Source: a bacterium BMS3Bbin14
GTDB taxonomy: Bacteria; Desulfobacterota; Desulfobulbia; Desulfobulbales; Desulfobulbaceae
Length of the DNA stretch: 64,000 nucleotides
Direction of reading: 5' to 3'
Assembly (NCBI GenBank): GCA_002897615.1
Contig: BDTX01000011.1
Span: forward strand, 1 to 64,000
Below are positions 8,614-17,400 of this stretch, in pieces (within the stretch, counting starts at the first letter, position 1; each line of letters begins with the position of its first letter). The translations under genes were made by a program, and so were the position numbers. Under the pieces are notes generated by a model, which saw only the letters and a program-made list of their open reading frames with translations, had not been told where the DNA came from and ran no database searches.

Positions 8614-8637
8614 TCTTATTCTTTTCCAAGAAGCGTT

Positions 8638-10236
8638 ATGTATGAAACCGATGTGTTGATTATTGGCAGTGGTGTGGCCGGTTTGTCGTTTGCCTTAAAG
8701 GTGGCCTCCTTTGCCAGGGTGACCCTGGTGACCAAGAAGAGCTGCGTCGATACGGCGACCAATCTGGCCCAGGGCGGGATCGCGGCGGTCCTCTCGGAAG
8801 ATGACACGGTAGAGGCCCATGTCCAGGATACGCTCCGTTCCGGGGACGGTCTGTGCAACGAGGAGATCGTCAGGTTGGTGGTCAGGGAGGGGCCGGAGCG
8901 GGTTCGCGAGTTGATCGAGCTTGGCGTTCGTTTTATGAAGGCCCAAAACGGCAAGGGGCTGGACCTCGGCATGGAGGGCGGCCATTCTGCCAGGCGGGTG
9001 GCCCATGCCCTGGATTTGACCGGTCACGAGATCGAACGGGCGCTCTTGGATCAGGTTGAAAGAAATAAAGACATCAAGGTGCTGGAGAATCACCTGGCCA
9101 TTGATCTGCTGGTTGAATCAAAGGTCGAAGGGGTCGTTCATCAGGGCCGGGAGAGGTGCCTGGGGGCGTATGTCCTCAATCGCCTGACCGGTGAGGTCGA
9201 GGTTTACCGGGCCAGGGTCACGATACTCTGTACCGGCGGCTGCGGCAAAGTATACCTTTACACCACCAACCCCGATATCGCCACGGGTGACGGGGTTGCC
9301 ATGGCCTATCGGGCCGGTGCCCGGGTGGCCAATCTGGAGTTTGTCCAGTTTCATCCTACATGTTTTTATAATCCCCGGCTGAAGAATTTTTTAATTTCCG
9401 AGGCGGTAAGGGGAGAGGGAGGGGTCCTGATCAATGAGCAGGGCGAGCCTTTCATGCACCGCTACGATGAGCGGCGGGACCTGGCAACCAGAGATGCCGT
9501 TGCCCGGGGCATTGACGCGGAGATGAAGGAAAGCGGGGCTGACTGTGTGTATCTTGATATTACGCATAGGCCCGCCGACTTTGTCGCCAAGCGCTTTCCC
9601 ACGATTTATTCCACCTGTAAGCGCTACGGTGTCGATATGACCAAGGAGCCTATACCCGTGGTGCCGGCGGCCCATTATATGTGCGGCGGGGTCCAGGTCG
9701 ACCAGTGGGGCTGCACGACGATCGACTGTCTCATGGCCCTGGGCGAGACCTCCTGTACGGGCCTGCACGGTGCCAACCGCCTGGCAAGCAACTCGTTACT
9801 TGAAGCCGTGGTCTTCGCGCACCGGGCAAGTATCTGGGTGGCAAAGAACTGGCAGGAGATAACATCGTTACCGGCCAGGCAAGTTCAGGGGTGGCGAGTC
9901 GGCAAGGCCCACTCAATTGAAGAAAATGTGCTGATCAGTCATAACTGGGACCAGATACGACGGCTTATGTGGAACTATGTGGGGATCGTCCGCCGGGAAA
10001 AACGACTCCGGCTGTTGCAGCGGCGCATTGATCCCATATTGGCGGAGATCCGCGAACATTTTCATGATTATCTTTTAACTCCGGACCTGGTGGAGCTGCG
10101 CAATATCGCCGTGCTTGCCGAACTGATCATTCAGAGTGCATCGCTACGGAAGGAATCGCGCGGACTGCATTATATGGTCGATTATCCCTATCGCGACGAT
10201 GTCAACTTCGGCCGGGATACGGTGCTGCCCGGTTAG
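8638..10236 (+). CDS. nadB: L-aspartate oxidase
   Basis: FAD enzyme that oxidises L-aspartate to iminoaspartate, the first step of de novo NAD synthesis; NadA and NadC would complete it but are not in the window. It has the dinucleotide fold ETDVLIIGSGVAGLSFALKVA, TNLAQGGIAAVL, and EFVQFHPTCFY with SEAVRGEGG, the fumarate-reductase-like catalytic segment. AAHYMCGGVQVD, GETSCTGLHGANRLASNSLLEA and a C-terminal helical domain follow. 532 aa is the usual size. A weak purine-rich site (AAGAAG) precedes the ATG. A family B repeat begins on the base after its stop codon. Confidence 0.95.
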   Translation: MYETDVLIIGSGVAGLSFALKVASFARVTLVTKKSCVDTATNLAQGGIAAVLSEDDTVEAHVQDTLRSGDGLCNEEIVRLVVREGPERVRELIELGVRFMKAQNGKGLDLGMEGGHSARRVAHALDLTGHEIERALLDQVERNKDIKVLENHLAIDLLVESKVEGVVHQGRERCLGAYVLNRLTGEVEVYRARVTILCTGGCGKVYLYTTNPDIATGDGVAMAYRAGARVANLEFVQFHPTCFYNPRLKNFLISEAVRGEGGVLINEQGEPFMHRYDERRDLATRDAVARGIDAEMKESGADCVYLDITHRPADFVAKRFPTIYSTCKRYGVDMTKEPIPVVPAAHYMCGGVQVDQWGCTTIDCLMALGETSCTGLHGANRLASNSLLEAVVFAHRASIWVAKNWQEITSLPARQVQGWRVGKAHSIEENVLISHNWDQIRRLMWNYVGIVRREKRLRLLQRRIDPILAEIREHFHDYLLTPDLVELRNIAVLAELIIQSASLRKESRGLHYMVDYPYRDDVNFGRDTVLPG

Positions 10237-10384
10237 AACCTGAATCGTAAGTCGTCACAGGCACCCCATCTTCACGCGGTCACTACCGCCCGCATAGAGG
10301 GACTACCGGAGTCTCCCTTCGGTCGCTTCCATGAGAACGGAAGCGACTACGTAAATCTGTGGCGCCTGTGGCGACTTACAGGTT
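10237..10384 (+). repeat. Dispersed repeat family B, copy 1
   Basis: Inverted-repeat element of 148 bp starting immediately after the nadB stop. The ends are complementary: left AACCTG + GTAAGTCGTCACAGGC (with four inserted bases) and right GCCTGTGGCGACTTACAGGTT reversed. The interior contains CACCCCATCTTCACGCGGTC and CGCATAGAGGGACTA, shared with copies at 14846 and 57748, and an internal hairpin GTCGCTTCC...GGAAGCGAC. The 45 bp that follow are also similar in copy 2. It could act as the nadB 3' structure. Confidence 0.75.
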
Positions 10385-10429
10385 GGATGCAAGGAATAGC
10401 GCAGAGTTTGTAACCCTGTGATCAGTTAC

Positions 10430-10567
10430 CCTGAATCCGTGACGGCTTGAGGTGGTGTTCTGTCCAACATGTGGAATTTATTGTATTATTGCTGAATAAA
10501 AGTGTTTTTTATCCTGCACCGCGCCACCCTGCATCTGCACCGTTCTCGAACGCTCCCCGGATTCAGG
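10430..10567 (+). repeat. Dispersed repeat family A, copy 2 (internally deleted)
   Basis: A 138-bp derivative. It has the left end CCTGAATCCGTGACGGCTTG and the AT-rich half with GTGGAATTTATTG. It then jumps from CACCGCGCCACCCTG straight to GCATCTGCACCGTTCTCGAACGC and the right end CGGATTCAGG, missing the GC block and hairpin. Such internal deletions with both ends kept are typical of MITEs. Confidence 0.8.
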
Positions 10568-10578
10568 CGGAAGAGGCA

Positions 10579-11466
10579 TCATCTGCCAAACAGTCCCTGA
10601 ATCATTTTCATCCCCTGTTGCAGGTTATCCGGCATCTGTCCCGGTCCCTCGCGCCGCCGGCCCCGGGGGGCTGTTGCCGGTTCGCCGCGGGGCGGCATTT
10701 CCATCATGCTGTTCTGTCTGGTCCGGGATCGCATCTTTTCGGCCCCATCAGGCTCCTTGAGCGTGTTTATGATATTTTGCACCATTTGTTTCGTCATGGC
10801 TTCGGCCGCCTCATCGCGGACCGGAGCGATTCCGGCGGGCAAGGCAAAGGCTGCCGGGGGAACTTTTCCCTTATCGATACTGGTGGCCTCGGTTTTTCCC
10901 TGCATGCCCATCATATTCATTTCTCGGCGCAGCATGATGTCCGTGTTGTGGATAAGGTAGACGGTCGTGCCCATGACCGTCGTGCGGTCGCAGTTATATC
11001 CCAGGATGGTGGCGGCATTCTTTACCGTTTCACCGCTGAAATTCCTCAGCATTGAATTGCCGAGTTCTTTGGAATTCTTGAGGACATTTTTTTTCTCCGC
11101 CGCAGAAAGCTTATTAAATTCTTCCTGGTAGATTTTCCCGGGGTTGACTGTTTTGCTGCCGGTTTGTTTTTCCAGGTCGAACGTGTAGTGCCAGTTTGGA
11201 TCGGTAATCTCGAGGCGCCGGTTTCGGGAAGAGAAGCCCATGATGCTGGTGGTGCCTTCGTGAACCAGGGCCCGGCGTTGGCCGTAATCCTGAATAAAGA
11301 GGGTCTCGGTTCCGTTTTCCATGCCCGACACGGTATAGTGGATGGTGAGCTCTTTAAAGGGGAGTTTGCGGTTCCAGGGGGTATCGGCCGAACCGCCGGC
11401 CGGAACCGCGATTATGGTTAAAAAGACCAGCAGGAAGAAACATGTCGTTGAGATAATCTTTTTCAT
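10579..11466 (-). CDS. Secreted DUF4412-like protein of unknown function
   Basis: 295 aa. The N-terminal signal peptide (MKKIISTTCFFLLVFLTIIA) ends near the small residues of AGGSADT. The body resembles DUF4412-type periplasmic proteins: a beta-strand-rich first half (LTIHYTVSGMENGTETLFIQDYG, then DPNWHYTFDLEKQTG) and a segment with GYNCDRTTVMGTTVYLIHN that suits the lipoprotein-like fold of that group. After residue 220 the chain is low-complexity, Arg/Pro/Met-rich (RTRQNSMMEMPPRGEP). I cannot assign a function. It is a single gene flanked on both sides by family A repeats. Confidence 0.7.
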   Translation of the reverse strand: MKKIISTTCFFLLVFLTIIAVPAGGSADTPWNRKLPFKELTIHYTVSGMENGTETLFIQDYGQRRALVHEGTTSIMGFSSRNRRLEITDPNWHYTFDLEKQTGSKTVNPGKIYQEEFNKLSAAEKKNVLKNSKELGNSMLRNFSGETVKNAATILGYNCDRTTVMGTTVYLIHNTDIMLRREMNMMGMQGKTEATSIDKGKVPPAAFALPAGIAPVRDEAAEAMTKQMVQNIINTLKEPDGAEKMRSRTRQNSMMEMPPRGEPATAPRGRRREGPGQMPDNLQQGMKMIQGLFGR

Positions 11467-11567
11467 AAATTTCCAGCTCCATTAATGTTGTGGGGTTGTC
11501 AATCAATGTTACGACTGTTCTGGTGACGGAGATTTTTGCTCCAGGGTGGACAGCGGCCTACCGTCTT

Positions 11568-11684
11568 GGCATCTGCGCCGTTCTCGAACGCCCCGAAGAC
11601 CGGCAAAGGTGTTTATTTGACATATTATACAATAAATTCCATCCATTGTCTGGAGCATTACCTCAAGCCGTCACGGATTCAAGG
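11568..11684 (-). repeat. Dispersed repeat family A, copy 3 (truncated, reverse orientation)
   Basis: The right edge, CCTCAAGCCGTCACGGATTCA, is the reverse complement of the family's left end, and the AT-rich half (ATACAATAAATTCCAT) runs inward from it. The other side, ATCTGCGCCGTTCTCGAACGCC, is the opposite end in forward orientation, so the copy is rearranged and shortened to about 117 bp. The M16 protease stop lies 24 bp away. Confidence 0.65.
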
Positions 11685-11707
11685 TATATCTCAAGCCTGG
11701 TACCCGG

Positions 11708-14632
11708 TTAGATATCCATAATATCGGTAAACAGATCCTTTTCCGCCCTGATTTTCTCCCCGTTGCCGATAGTCGCCCGGTAGCCCCTGTCTCGCAGGGC
11801 GGCAAACAGCGGCGCAAACCGGCGCATGTCGGTGATGGTTGAATCGAGAATTTCGTCAAGCTGTTTTTGCTTGAATTCAGGGGTAATTCCGGAAAGATAC
11901 TCGTTGCGGGCGGTGGCGCCTTTGGCTGCCGGTCCCTGGTGGGGATCAAAGCCGCCATAGGTGCCGATGATTAACTGTTCCATCACCTTGTCGGACAGGT
12001 CGAGCCCTTCAATACGTCGGCCGAGAGCATTATAAGCGGCAAAGGTCTTGCCGATCTGAGGGTCGCGGTAGCTTACCAGCGCCAAATTTCCGGTGATCTG
12101 GTTGAACTGGATGAAGCAGCCGTAGGCCCCACCCTCCTGCCGGACGCTGTTCCAAAGATAATCACGTGATATCCATGTTTTGAGTACTTCAAAATGACCA
12201 TTGTAGCTGTCGGGGTCGGCAAACAGGTGACAACCCTGGACATTGAAAACCACCTCAGCCGAAGTACAGAAACCCTGGTGTTGCGGAAAATTTTGGAATT
12301 GGGGCGCGACAGGTTCGACCTCGGCATCGTTGAGGCTGTCAATAACCGCGGGGCCGTTGTTTTGAAAAGAGTCAATATCTTCCCTGGTCGCGGTCATGCC
12401 GAGAATCAGGCCGTTTTTGCGAAACAAAAGGCGCTGCAGCTCCTGCAGTGCGCCGAGGAAATGTTCTTCAAGCCGATCATAATGTTGAGCCAGATTTTTC
12501 AGCACCTGGTACGCAGTTGCTCCGTTAACATATTCATTATACTTGGCCGCCGGACTCAAATGAGAGAAAACCCGGCAGGAGGCCAGGCCATAGCCTTCAC
12601 TCTGCACGGAGTGTTCGGCCCAGGCGAATTCCCGCAGCACGATCTCCTTGATGTGCCGGCGGTTGCTAAAGGAAACATCAGAAAAGACCTCGCCGACCAG
12701 CGACAGGGCGCGCTCCTGGTAGGAGCTCAGGGCCTTGAGGTGCAGCCAGAGAACCGGCCGGCATTTCCCCCTCGCCTCCATATGGGTATAGGTGTTGAAG
12801 GAATGAGTGAAACCGCCGGTACAGATACCGAGTTCAGTGGCGAACCGCATGTAGTCCCTGGTGCCGGTGCCGATTTCGGTGACAATGGTGCCGAAGAGGT
12901 TCAGGTAGGGCAGCAGGTCGGCCGTCAGCCCGGAACAGTCAAGGCCGAAATCGATATAGGAGATGGAGTTGGTCGGCAGATCGTTGATGAGAAACTGCCG
13001 GCCCTGGATCTCCTCAACCCGGACCTTGTGAAAGTCAATCCTGCGTTGCAGGTCGGCAAGCTTGAGCCGGGGCAGCAGGCTGAGGGTCTTTTCGTCATTC
13101 GGCCGCTGTTGCAGCTCCATCAGCTCCCTGGTGCGCCGGATCAGCTCCTTGCGGCCCTGGTCATCAAGCTGCTGTTCAAAGGCGGCAAGGCGCTGTTGTT
13201 CCTCCTGCAGGGTTCGGATCATTTTTTGCGGATCGGGCCGCAGGATGATCTCTGCCGTTGCCGGATTATCCAGCAGGTATTTTTCGATCAGTTGTTCAAA
13301 ATAGTTGCCGTCAAGGGCTTTGGCGCGGATATCCTTGAAAAGATCTTCTATGCGCAGGGCCTCGAAAGGGTCGATCTCATACTTGAGGGCCGGCAGGGCC
13401 TTGCTGATCAGATCAAGGCCCCGTTGCGCCTTGATCATCTCTTCGCGGACCGAGAACTCGTATTTGTTCAGTTCCGAAAGAACCAGGTCGTGATCGAGCC
13501 CCGAGGCCACCATGGCGGCCAGGGTCTGCTGGTAAATTTTGCGGAATGACTCAAGAGAATCGGGGTCGCTGCCGATAAGATAGGTCATTATGATGGTTTT
13601 AAAACAGGAGTCGGTCAGGAAGAGACCGCCGAAATCCTTGCCCAGGCCGGCATCGATAATAGCCTTTTTCAGGGGGGATGCATCGGAATTGTAGAGAATA
13701 TTGGCAATAACCTGAAAGGCGGCATTGCGCCGGCGATCGAGGACGGTGCCCACCGTTGCGCCGACGGCGAGAAAGGTTTTGCCGTCAATGGCGCTGCCGG
13801 GCTGGATGCCATAGGTGTCTTCAATGACAACGGGTTCGGTGATATCACGGCCCTGGATTATCCGGGCCTTTTCCCCGGTTTTCGCAAAATGGCGGAGAAA
13901 ATTATTCTGAACAAAGGCCAGTTCATCTTCCAGCTTGGCATCACCGTAGAAAAAAAGAGTCGCATTCGCGGGATGGTAGTGGCGCCGGTGAAAGTCGACA
14001 AACTGTTCGTAACTGAGGTCAGGGATGTTTCTCGGGTCGCCGCCGGACTCGTGGGCATAGGTGGAGCCGGGCATCAGCCCCCTGAATATATTATGAAAAA
14101 TGGCCCTGATCGGATCGGAAAAGGCCCCTTTCATCTCATTGAAGACCACGCCCCGGTATTGCAGCGGCTGGTCTTCACTTTCCTTATGATAATGCCAGCC
14201 CTCCTGTTCAAAGGTGGTGGGCAGGAGCAGGGGGTGCAGGGTGACGTCGCAATAGACGTCCATGATATTGAAGTATTCTTTCAAGTTACGGGTGGCAAAG
14301 GGATACCAGGTGGTATCGGACCCGGTCATGGCGTTGAGGAAGGTCATGAGCCCGCCTTTGTTGATTTCGCCGAATACGTCTTTAACCGGGTATTTATGGG
14401 AGCCCATGAGGACGGAATGTTCCAGGATATGGGCCACGCCGGTGGAGTCTTCCGGCACGGTCTGAAAGGCCAGGCAGAACGTCTTGTTGGGGTCACTGTT
14501 TTTGATGGCCAGGGCCGGGGTGCCGAGGCGGGCGTGGGTAAAAAGATAGACGGTGGAGTCGATCTCGGGGATGGTTTCACTGCGTTGCAGGACAAAGCCG
14601 TTGCAGTTTGATCCAATCTCAATATCTGTCAT
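11708..14632 (-). CDS. M16C metallopeptidase (insulinase/presequence-protease family)
   Basis: Large zinc peptidase of 974 aa, the size of the PreP/Cym1 branch, which degrades peptides inside a closed two-half chamber. The inverted zinc motif HILEH is at residues 68-72, in the context GVAHILEHSVLMGS, and the downstream Glu is in the FNEMKGAFSDP stretch about 95 residues later. The middle has the M16C-associated domain (charged helices around 470-530 with LRPDPQKM and RRTRELMELQQRPNDE). The C-terminal half has QEGGAYG near 850, the substrate-binding R/Y-type motif of the family. No signal peptide, so cytoplasmic. Single gene. Confidence 0.92.
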   Translation of the reverse strand: MTDIEIGSNCNGFVLQRSETIPEIDSTVYLFTHARLGTPALAIKNSDPNKTFCLAFQTVPEDSTGVAHILEHSVLMGSHKYPVKDVFGEINKGGLMTFLNAMTGSDTTWYPFATRNLKEYFNIMDVYCDVTLHPLLLPTTFEQEGWHYHKESEDQPLQYRGVVFNEMKGAFSDPIRAIFHNIFRGLMPGSTYAHESGGDPRNIPDLSYEQFVDFHRRHYHPANATLFFYGDAKLEDELAFVQNNFLRHFAKTGEKARIIQGRDITEPVVIEDTYGIQPGSAIDGKTFLAVGATVGTVLDRRRNAAFQVIANILYNSDASPLKKAIIDAGLGKDFGGLFLTDSCFKTIIMTYLIGSDPDSLESFRKIYQQTLAAMVASGLDHDLVLSELNKYEFSVREEMIKAQRGLDLISKALPALKYEIDPFEALRIEDLFKDIRAKALDGNYFEQLIEKYLLDNPATAEIILRPDPQKMIRTLQEEQQRLAAFEQQLDDQGRKELIRRTRELMELQQRPNDEKTLSLLPRLKLADLQRRIDFHKVRVEEIQGRQFLINDLPTNSISYIDFGLDCSGLTADLLPYLNLFGTIVTEIGTGTRDYMRFATELGICTGGFTHSFNTYTHMEARGKCRPVLWLHLKALSSYQERALSLVGEVFSDVSFSNRRHIKEIVLREFAWAEHSVQSEGYGLASCRVFSHLSPAAKYNEYVNGATAYQVLKNLAQHYDRLEEHFLGALQELQRLLFRKNGLILGMTATREDIDSFQNNGPAVIDSLNDAEVEPVAPQFQNFPQHQGFCTSAEVVFNVQGCHLFADPDSYNGHFEVLKTWISRDYLWNSVRQEGGAYGCFIQFNQITGNLALVSYRDPQIGKTFAAYNALGRRIEGLDLSDKVMEQLIIGTYGGFDPHQGPAAKGATARNEYLSGITPEFKQKQLDEILDSTITDMRRFAPLFAALRDRGYRATIGNGEKIRAEKDLFTDIMDI

Positions 14633-14676
14633 GTTGATTGATCCTGTATCTTATTAAAATGGTTAAAAATTTTTAT

Positions 14677-14845
14677 CCTGAATCCGTGAGCGTTCGAGAA
14701 CGGTGCAGATGCAAGGCGGCAACGATGTTGATTATCCTGGTGTGATATCAACGAGTTGTCAACGCAGCAGATGCGCCGCCCTGCGGGGCGCCCGATAACG
14801 GTACATCTATTTTATTGGCAATTTCTTGATATCACAAGGATAATC
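14677..14845. repeat. Dispersed repeat family A, copy 4 (chimeric, two half-elements head to head)
   Basis: From 14677 the sequence is the family in reverse orientation (CCTGAATCCGTGAGCGTTCG, then GGCGGCAACGATGTTGATTATCC). It reaches the central GC palindrome GCGCCGCCCTGCGGGGCGCC and then continues in forward orientation (CCCGATAACGG, TTGATATCACAAGGATAAT). The result is a large imperfect palindrome of two hairpin-bearing halves without the AT-rich half. Confidence 0.7.
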
Positions 14846-14976
14846 GTAACTGGTCACAGGGTGTGGAACTCTGTGCTATTCTTGTGTATAATCTGTAAGC
14901 TGCCACAGGTTTATGTAGTCGCTTCCGTTTGCTATAGTCCCTCTATGCGGGCGGGGAGCGACCGCGTGAAGATATA
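14846..14976 (-). repeat. Dispersed repeat family B, copy 2 (reverse orientation)
   Basis: The reverse complement matches copy 1 from ATCTTCACGCGGTC through CGCCCGCATAGAGGGACTA, GGAAGCGACTAC and CACAGAGTT to GTGACCAGTTAC, including the 45-bp flank that copy 1 shares. It directly abuts family A copy 4, as copy 1 abuts family A copy 2. The remainder of this 524-bp gene-free stretch (to 15156) holds a repeated ACTCGGCTG and a small hairpin GCTTCAGTAATTGAAGC. I see no riboswitch. Confidence 0.7.
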
Positions 14977-15156
14977 ACTACAATTAATAAAAATTATTGT
15001 AACTACTCGGCTGAATTTACTCGGCTGGATTGATTTTTCCAATGATTTTTGTTACGCAGATATGAAAGGATGACCGGAAATTGCTTCAGTAATTGAAGCC
15101 AAACTGCCCCATGCTGCGCAGTCTTGATTTGACCCGAAAATCTCAGTAAGAGTTCT

Positions 15157-15984
15157 ATGACTCAGTCTAACTACTTGACCATTGATGTTGAAGATTATTT
15201 TCAGGTCTCCGCCTTTGAGGGTATTGTCAGTAAAGGTGACTGGGATAGCTTTGATTCCCGGGTGGTGCGAAACACCAGAAAGATTCTCACTCTCCTTGAT
15301 TACCATAACGTACGAGCCACCTTTTTTGTCTTAGGCTGGACTGCGCAGAAGCAGCCGGACCTGGTGAAAGAAATCTCCGGCAGGGGCCATGAAATAGCCT
15401 GTCATAGTTATTACCATCGACTGGTCTACAATCTTTCTCCTGAAGAATTTCATACGGATACTCAACAGGCAAAAGACATCCTGGAGCAGATCACCGGCAA
15501 CAAGGTCAATGGCTACCGGGCTCCAAGTTATTCCATTACCAAGCGTTCCCTCTGGGCCATCGACATTCTGGCGGAGCTGGGATTTCGATATGATTCATCC
15601 ATATTTCCCATTTACCATGACCGGTATGGTATACCGGACGCCCCCAGATTCAGCTACAGACTGCCTGGGCAGAACATGACGGAATATCCCATCTCAACCG
15701 CCCTGTTTTTTGGTAAAAAAATCCCAATCGCCGGTGGCGGCTACTTTCGCCTCTTCCCTTACTGGTTCACCAGAATGGCCCTGCGGCGAATTAACAAAAA
15801 AGAGGGCAAACCATTTGTTTTTTATGTTCATCCCTGGGAAATTGATCCTGAACAGCCTCGGATGAAGGAGGCGAGAGCTCTTTCCCGTTTCAGGCATTAT
15901 GTAAATTTAAATAAAACTTATGACAGACTGCGGCAACTGCTCCATGATTTTTCCTTCGGTCCTCTGGGCTCAGGCCCAGTTTAA
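15157..15984 (+). CDS. XrtA/PEP-CTERM system-associated polysaccharide deacetylase (DUF3473 type)
   Basis: First gene of the exopolysaccharide island. A NodB-fold deacetylase with a DUF3473 tail, expected to remove N-acetyl groups from a polysaccharide. The opening NYLTIDVEDYFQVSAFE is diagnostic for the exosortase A-associated subgroup. The metal-site pieces are the Asp of TIDVEDY (residues 10-13), His83 and His87 in GHEIACHSYYH, and RAPSYSIT. The C-terminal FVFYVHPWEIDPEQPR carries the catalytic His region. 275 aa is typical. No export signal is visible. The ATG has only a weak site (TAAGAG). Confidence 0.93.
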   Translation: MTQSNYLTIDVEDYFQVSAFEGIVSKGDWDSFDSRVVRNTRKILTLLDYHNVRATFFVLGWTAQKQPDLVKEISGRGHEIACHSYYHRLVYNLSPEEFHTDTQQAKDILEQITGNKVNGYRAPSYSITKRSLWAIDILAELGFRYDSSIFPIYHDRYGIPDAPRFSYRLPGQNMTEYPISTALFFGKKIPIAGGGYFRLFPYWFTRMALRRINKKEGKPFVFYVHPWEIDPEQPRMKEARALSRFRHYVNLNKTYDRLRQLLHDFSFGPLGSGPV

Positions 15985-15989
15985 TTTTC

Positions 15990-17042
15990 ATGATTCGTGT
16001 CAGATTAGCTGAACAGTCAGATAGAGAGAAATGGGATGCGTATGTTAATTCGCATCCTGATGCCTCTCCCTATCATGTTTTTGCTTGGGGATTGGCCGTT
16101 AAACAGGCTTATGGTCATAAAGTTTATTATTTTTTAGCCGAAAATGACCAGGCCGTTGTCGGACTCCTGCCGGCAGTACAACTCAAGTTGCCTTTTTTTC
16201 TTAACGAATTGGTTGCCCTGCCTTATTGTGACGTTGGCGGATGCCTTTGTGACGATCAGGAAGCCTGTGAGGCAATCCTGGCCGAGTTCATGGCCTTGGG
16301 CCGCAAGATAAAAGCAAATAAAATCCAACTTCGGGGTCATATGGAATTTTCTCCGGCACAACAATTTAATTGTCTCAAGGAAAGACGTAATAAGGTGCGG
16401 ATGCTTCTTGATCTACCTGAATCATCGGAAGTTCTGATGAAAAGTTTTAAGTCGAAATTGCGCAGCCAAGTTAAGAAGGCAGAGAAAAATGATCTTGTTT
16501 TTCAATGGGGGGGAGATCCGGAGCTGGATAAATATTACGCCGTACTCAGTGAAAACATGCATGCGCTGGGCTCGCCTGTTCATTCCCGGGAGTTATTCAG
16601 AGCTGTTTTGCAACATTTCCAGGAAAAGGCTAAAATAGGTTTAGTCTATTTCCAGCAGAAGCCTGTTGCCGCCGGATTAATATTAATGAATGGCAAGATG
16701 GTGTCAGTTCCCTGGGCATCAACGTTGCGCACCTATAACCGGTTATCACCCAACATGTTGCTCTATTGGAATTTTCTAAAATATTCAGCTGATAACGGCT
16801 ATAATCTTTTTGATTTCGGCAGGTCGTCAAAAGGAGAAGGAACATATAAATTTAAGGCCCAGTGGGGGGCACAATCGATTCCGCTTGATTGGTATTCCTT
16901 GCAGTTGTGCGATCGGCCGCCACAGAATAACAATCAAGCCGGGATGACGGGACGTGATTTTTTTGCCGGCATATGGCAGAAAATTCCTTTGCAGCTGGCT
17001 AACTACCTTGGCCCACGGTTAAGAAGATATATCAGCCTTTAG
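15990..17042 (+). CDS. FemAB-family protein, XrtA/PEP-CTERM system-associated
   Basis: GNAT-fold transferase of the FemAB/BioF2-like group, 350 aa. It has the HPDASPYHVFAWGLAVKQAYGHK opening, a catalytic-domain stretch KSFKSKLRSQVKKAEKND (around 155-172) and a second GNAT half with LLYWNFLKYSADNGYNLFDFGRSSKGEGTYKFKAQWGA, the hallmark of this family. Family members use aminoacyl-tRNA or related donors, but the donor and acceptor here are unknown. It starts 5 bp after the deacetylase stop, so it is co-transcribed. It probably decorates the polysaccharide or a lipid-linked intermediate. Confidence 0.9.
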   Translation: MIRVRLAEQSDREKWDAYVNSHPDASPYHVFAWGLAVKQAYGHKVYYFLAENDQAVVGLLPAVQLKLPFFLNELVALPYCDVGGCLCDDQEACEAILAEFMALGRKIKANKIQLRGHMEFSPAQQFNCLKERRNKVRMLLDLPESSEVLMKSFKSKLRSQVKKAEKNDLVFQWGGDPELDKYYAVLSENMHALGSPVHSRELFRAVLQHFQEKAKIGLVYFQQKPVAAGLILMNGKMVSVPWASTLRTYNRLSPNMLLYWNFLKYSADNGYNLFDFGRSSKGEGTYKFKAQWGAQSIPLDWYSLQLCDRPPQNNNQAGMTGRDFFAGIWQKIPLQLANYLGPRLRRYISL

Positions 17043-17049
17043 AGTTGTA

Positions 17050-17293
17050 CCTGAATCCGTGACGGCTTGAGGTGATATCCCCGACAATCTGTGGAATTTA
17101 TTGCATTATTGACAAATAAAAACATTTTTTGGTCTTCACCGCGCCGGACTGCGGGGCGTTCGAGAACGGCGCATCTGCTGCGTTGGCAACAAAGTTGATA
17201 TCACACCAGGATAATCAACATCGTTGCCGCCTCGAAGGTCTCGCAGGCTCGCTATCTGCATCTGCACCGTTCTCGAACGCTCACGGATTCAGG
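17050..17293 (+). repeat. Dispersed repeat family A, copy 5 (long subtype)
   Basis: 244 bp with both ends intact: CCTGAATCCGTGACGGCTTG on the left and CGAACGCTCACGGATTCAGG on the right. It has the AT-rich half, the central GC block (here GGACTGCGGGGCG), the hairpin GGCAAC...GTTGCC and the same 28-bp extra segment as copy 1. It begins 7 bp after the femAB stop and interrupts the XrtA gene run, so transcription into the aminotransferase must pass through it or restart. Confidence 0.88.
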
Positions 17294-17400
17294 CTGTAGA
17301 AAATGGTTTTGTTGTGAAAATATACTGCTCGTTGTTTTTGCTGGTGGTGAGTGTTTGCTATGGTAGATCTTACAAAGACCGGGGGAGGAGGTTCGAGACC

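Noticed and set aside
12194-13549. A 451-aa open frame on + antisense to the M16 protease
   Set aside because: It has no ribosome site and no recognisable domain, and it lies wholly within a well-supported protease gene. A long antisense frame is common in GC-rich coding DNA.
14976-15156. Cyclic-di-GMP or other riboswitch upstream of the EPS island
   Set aside because: I looked for conserved GEMM-like cores and found none. Only a small hairpin and a repeated ACTCGGCTG are present.
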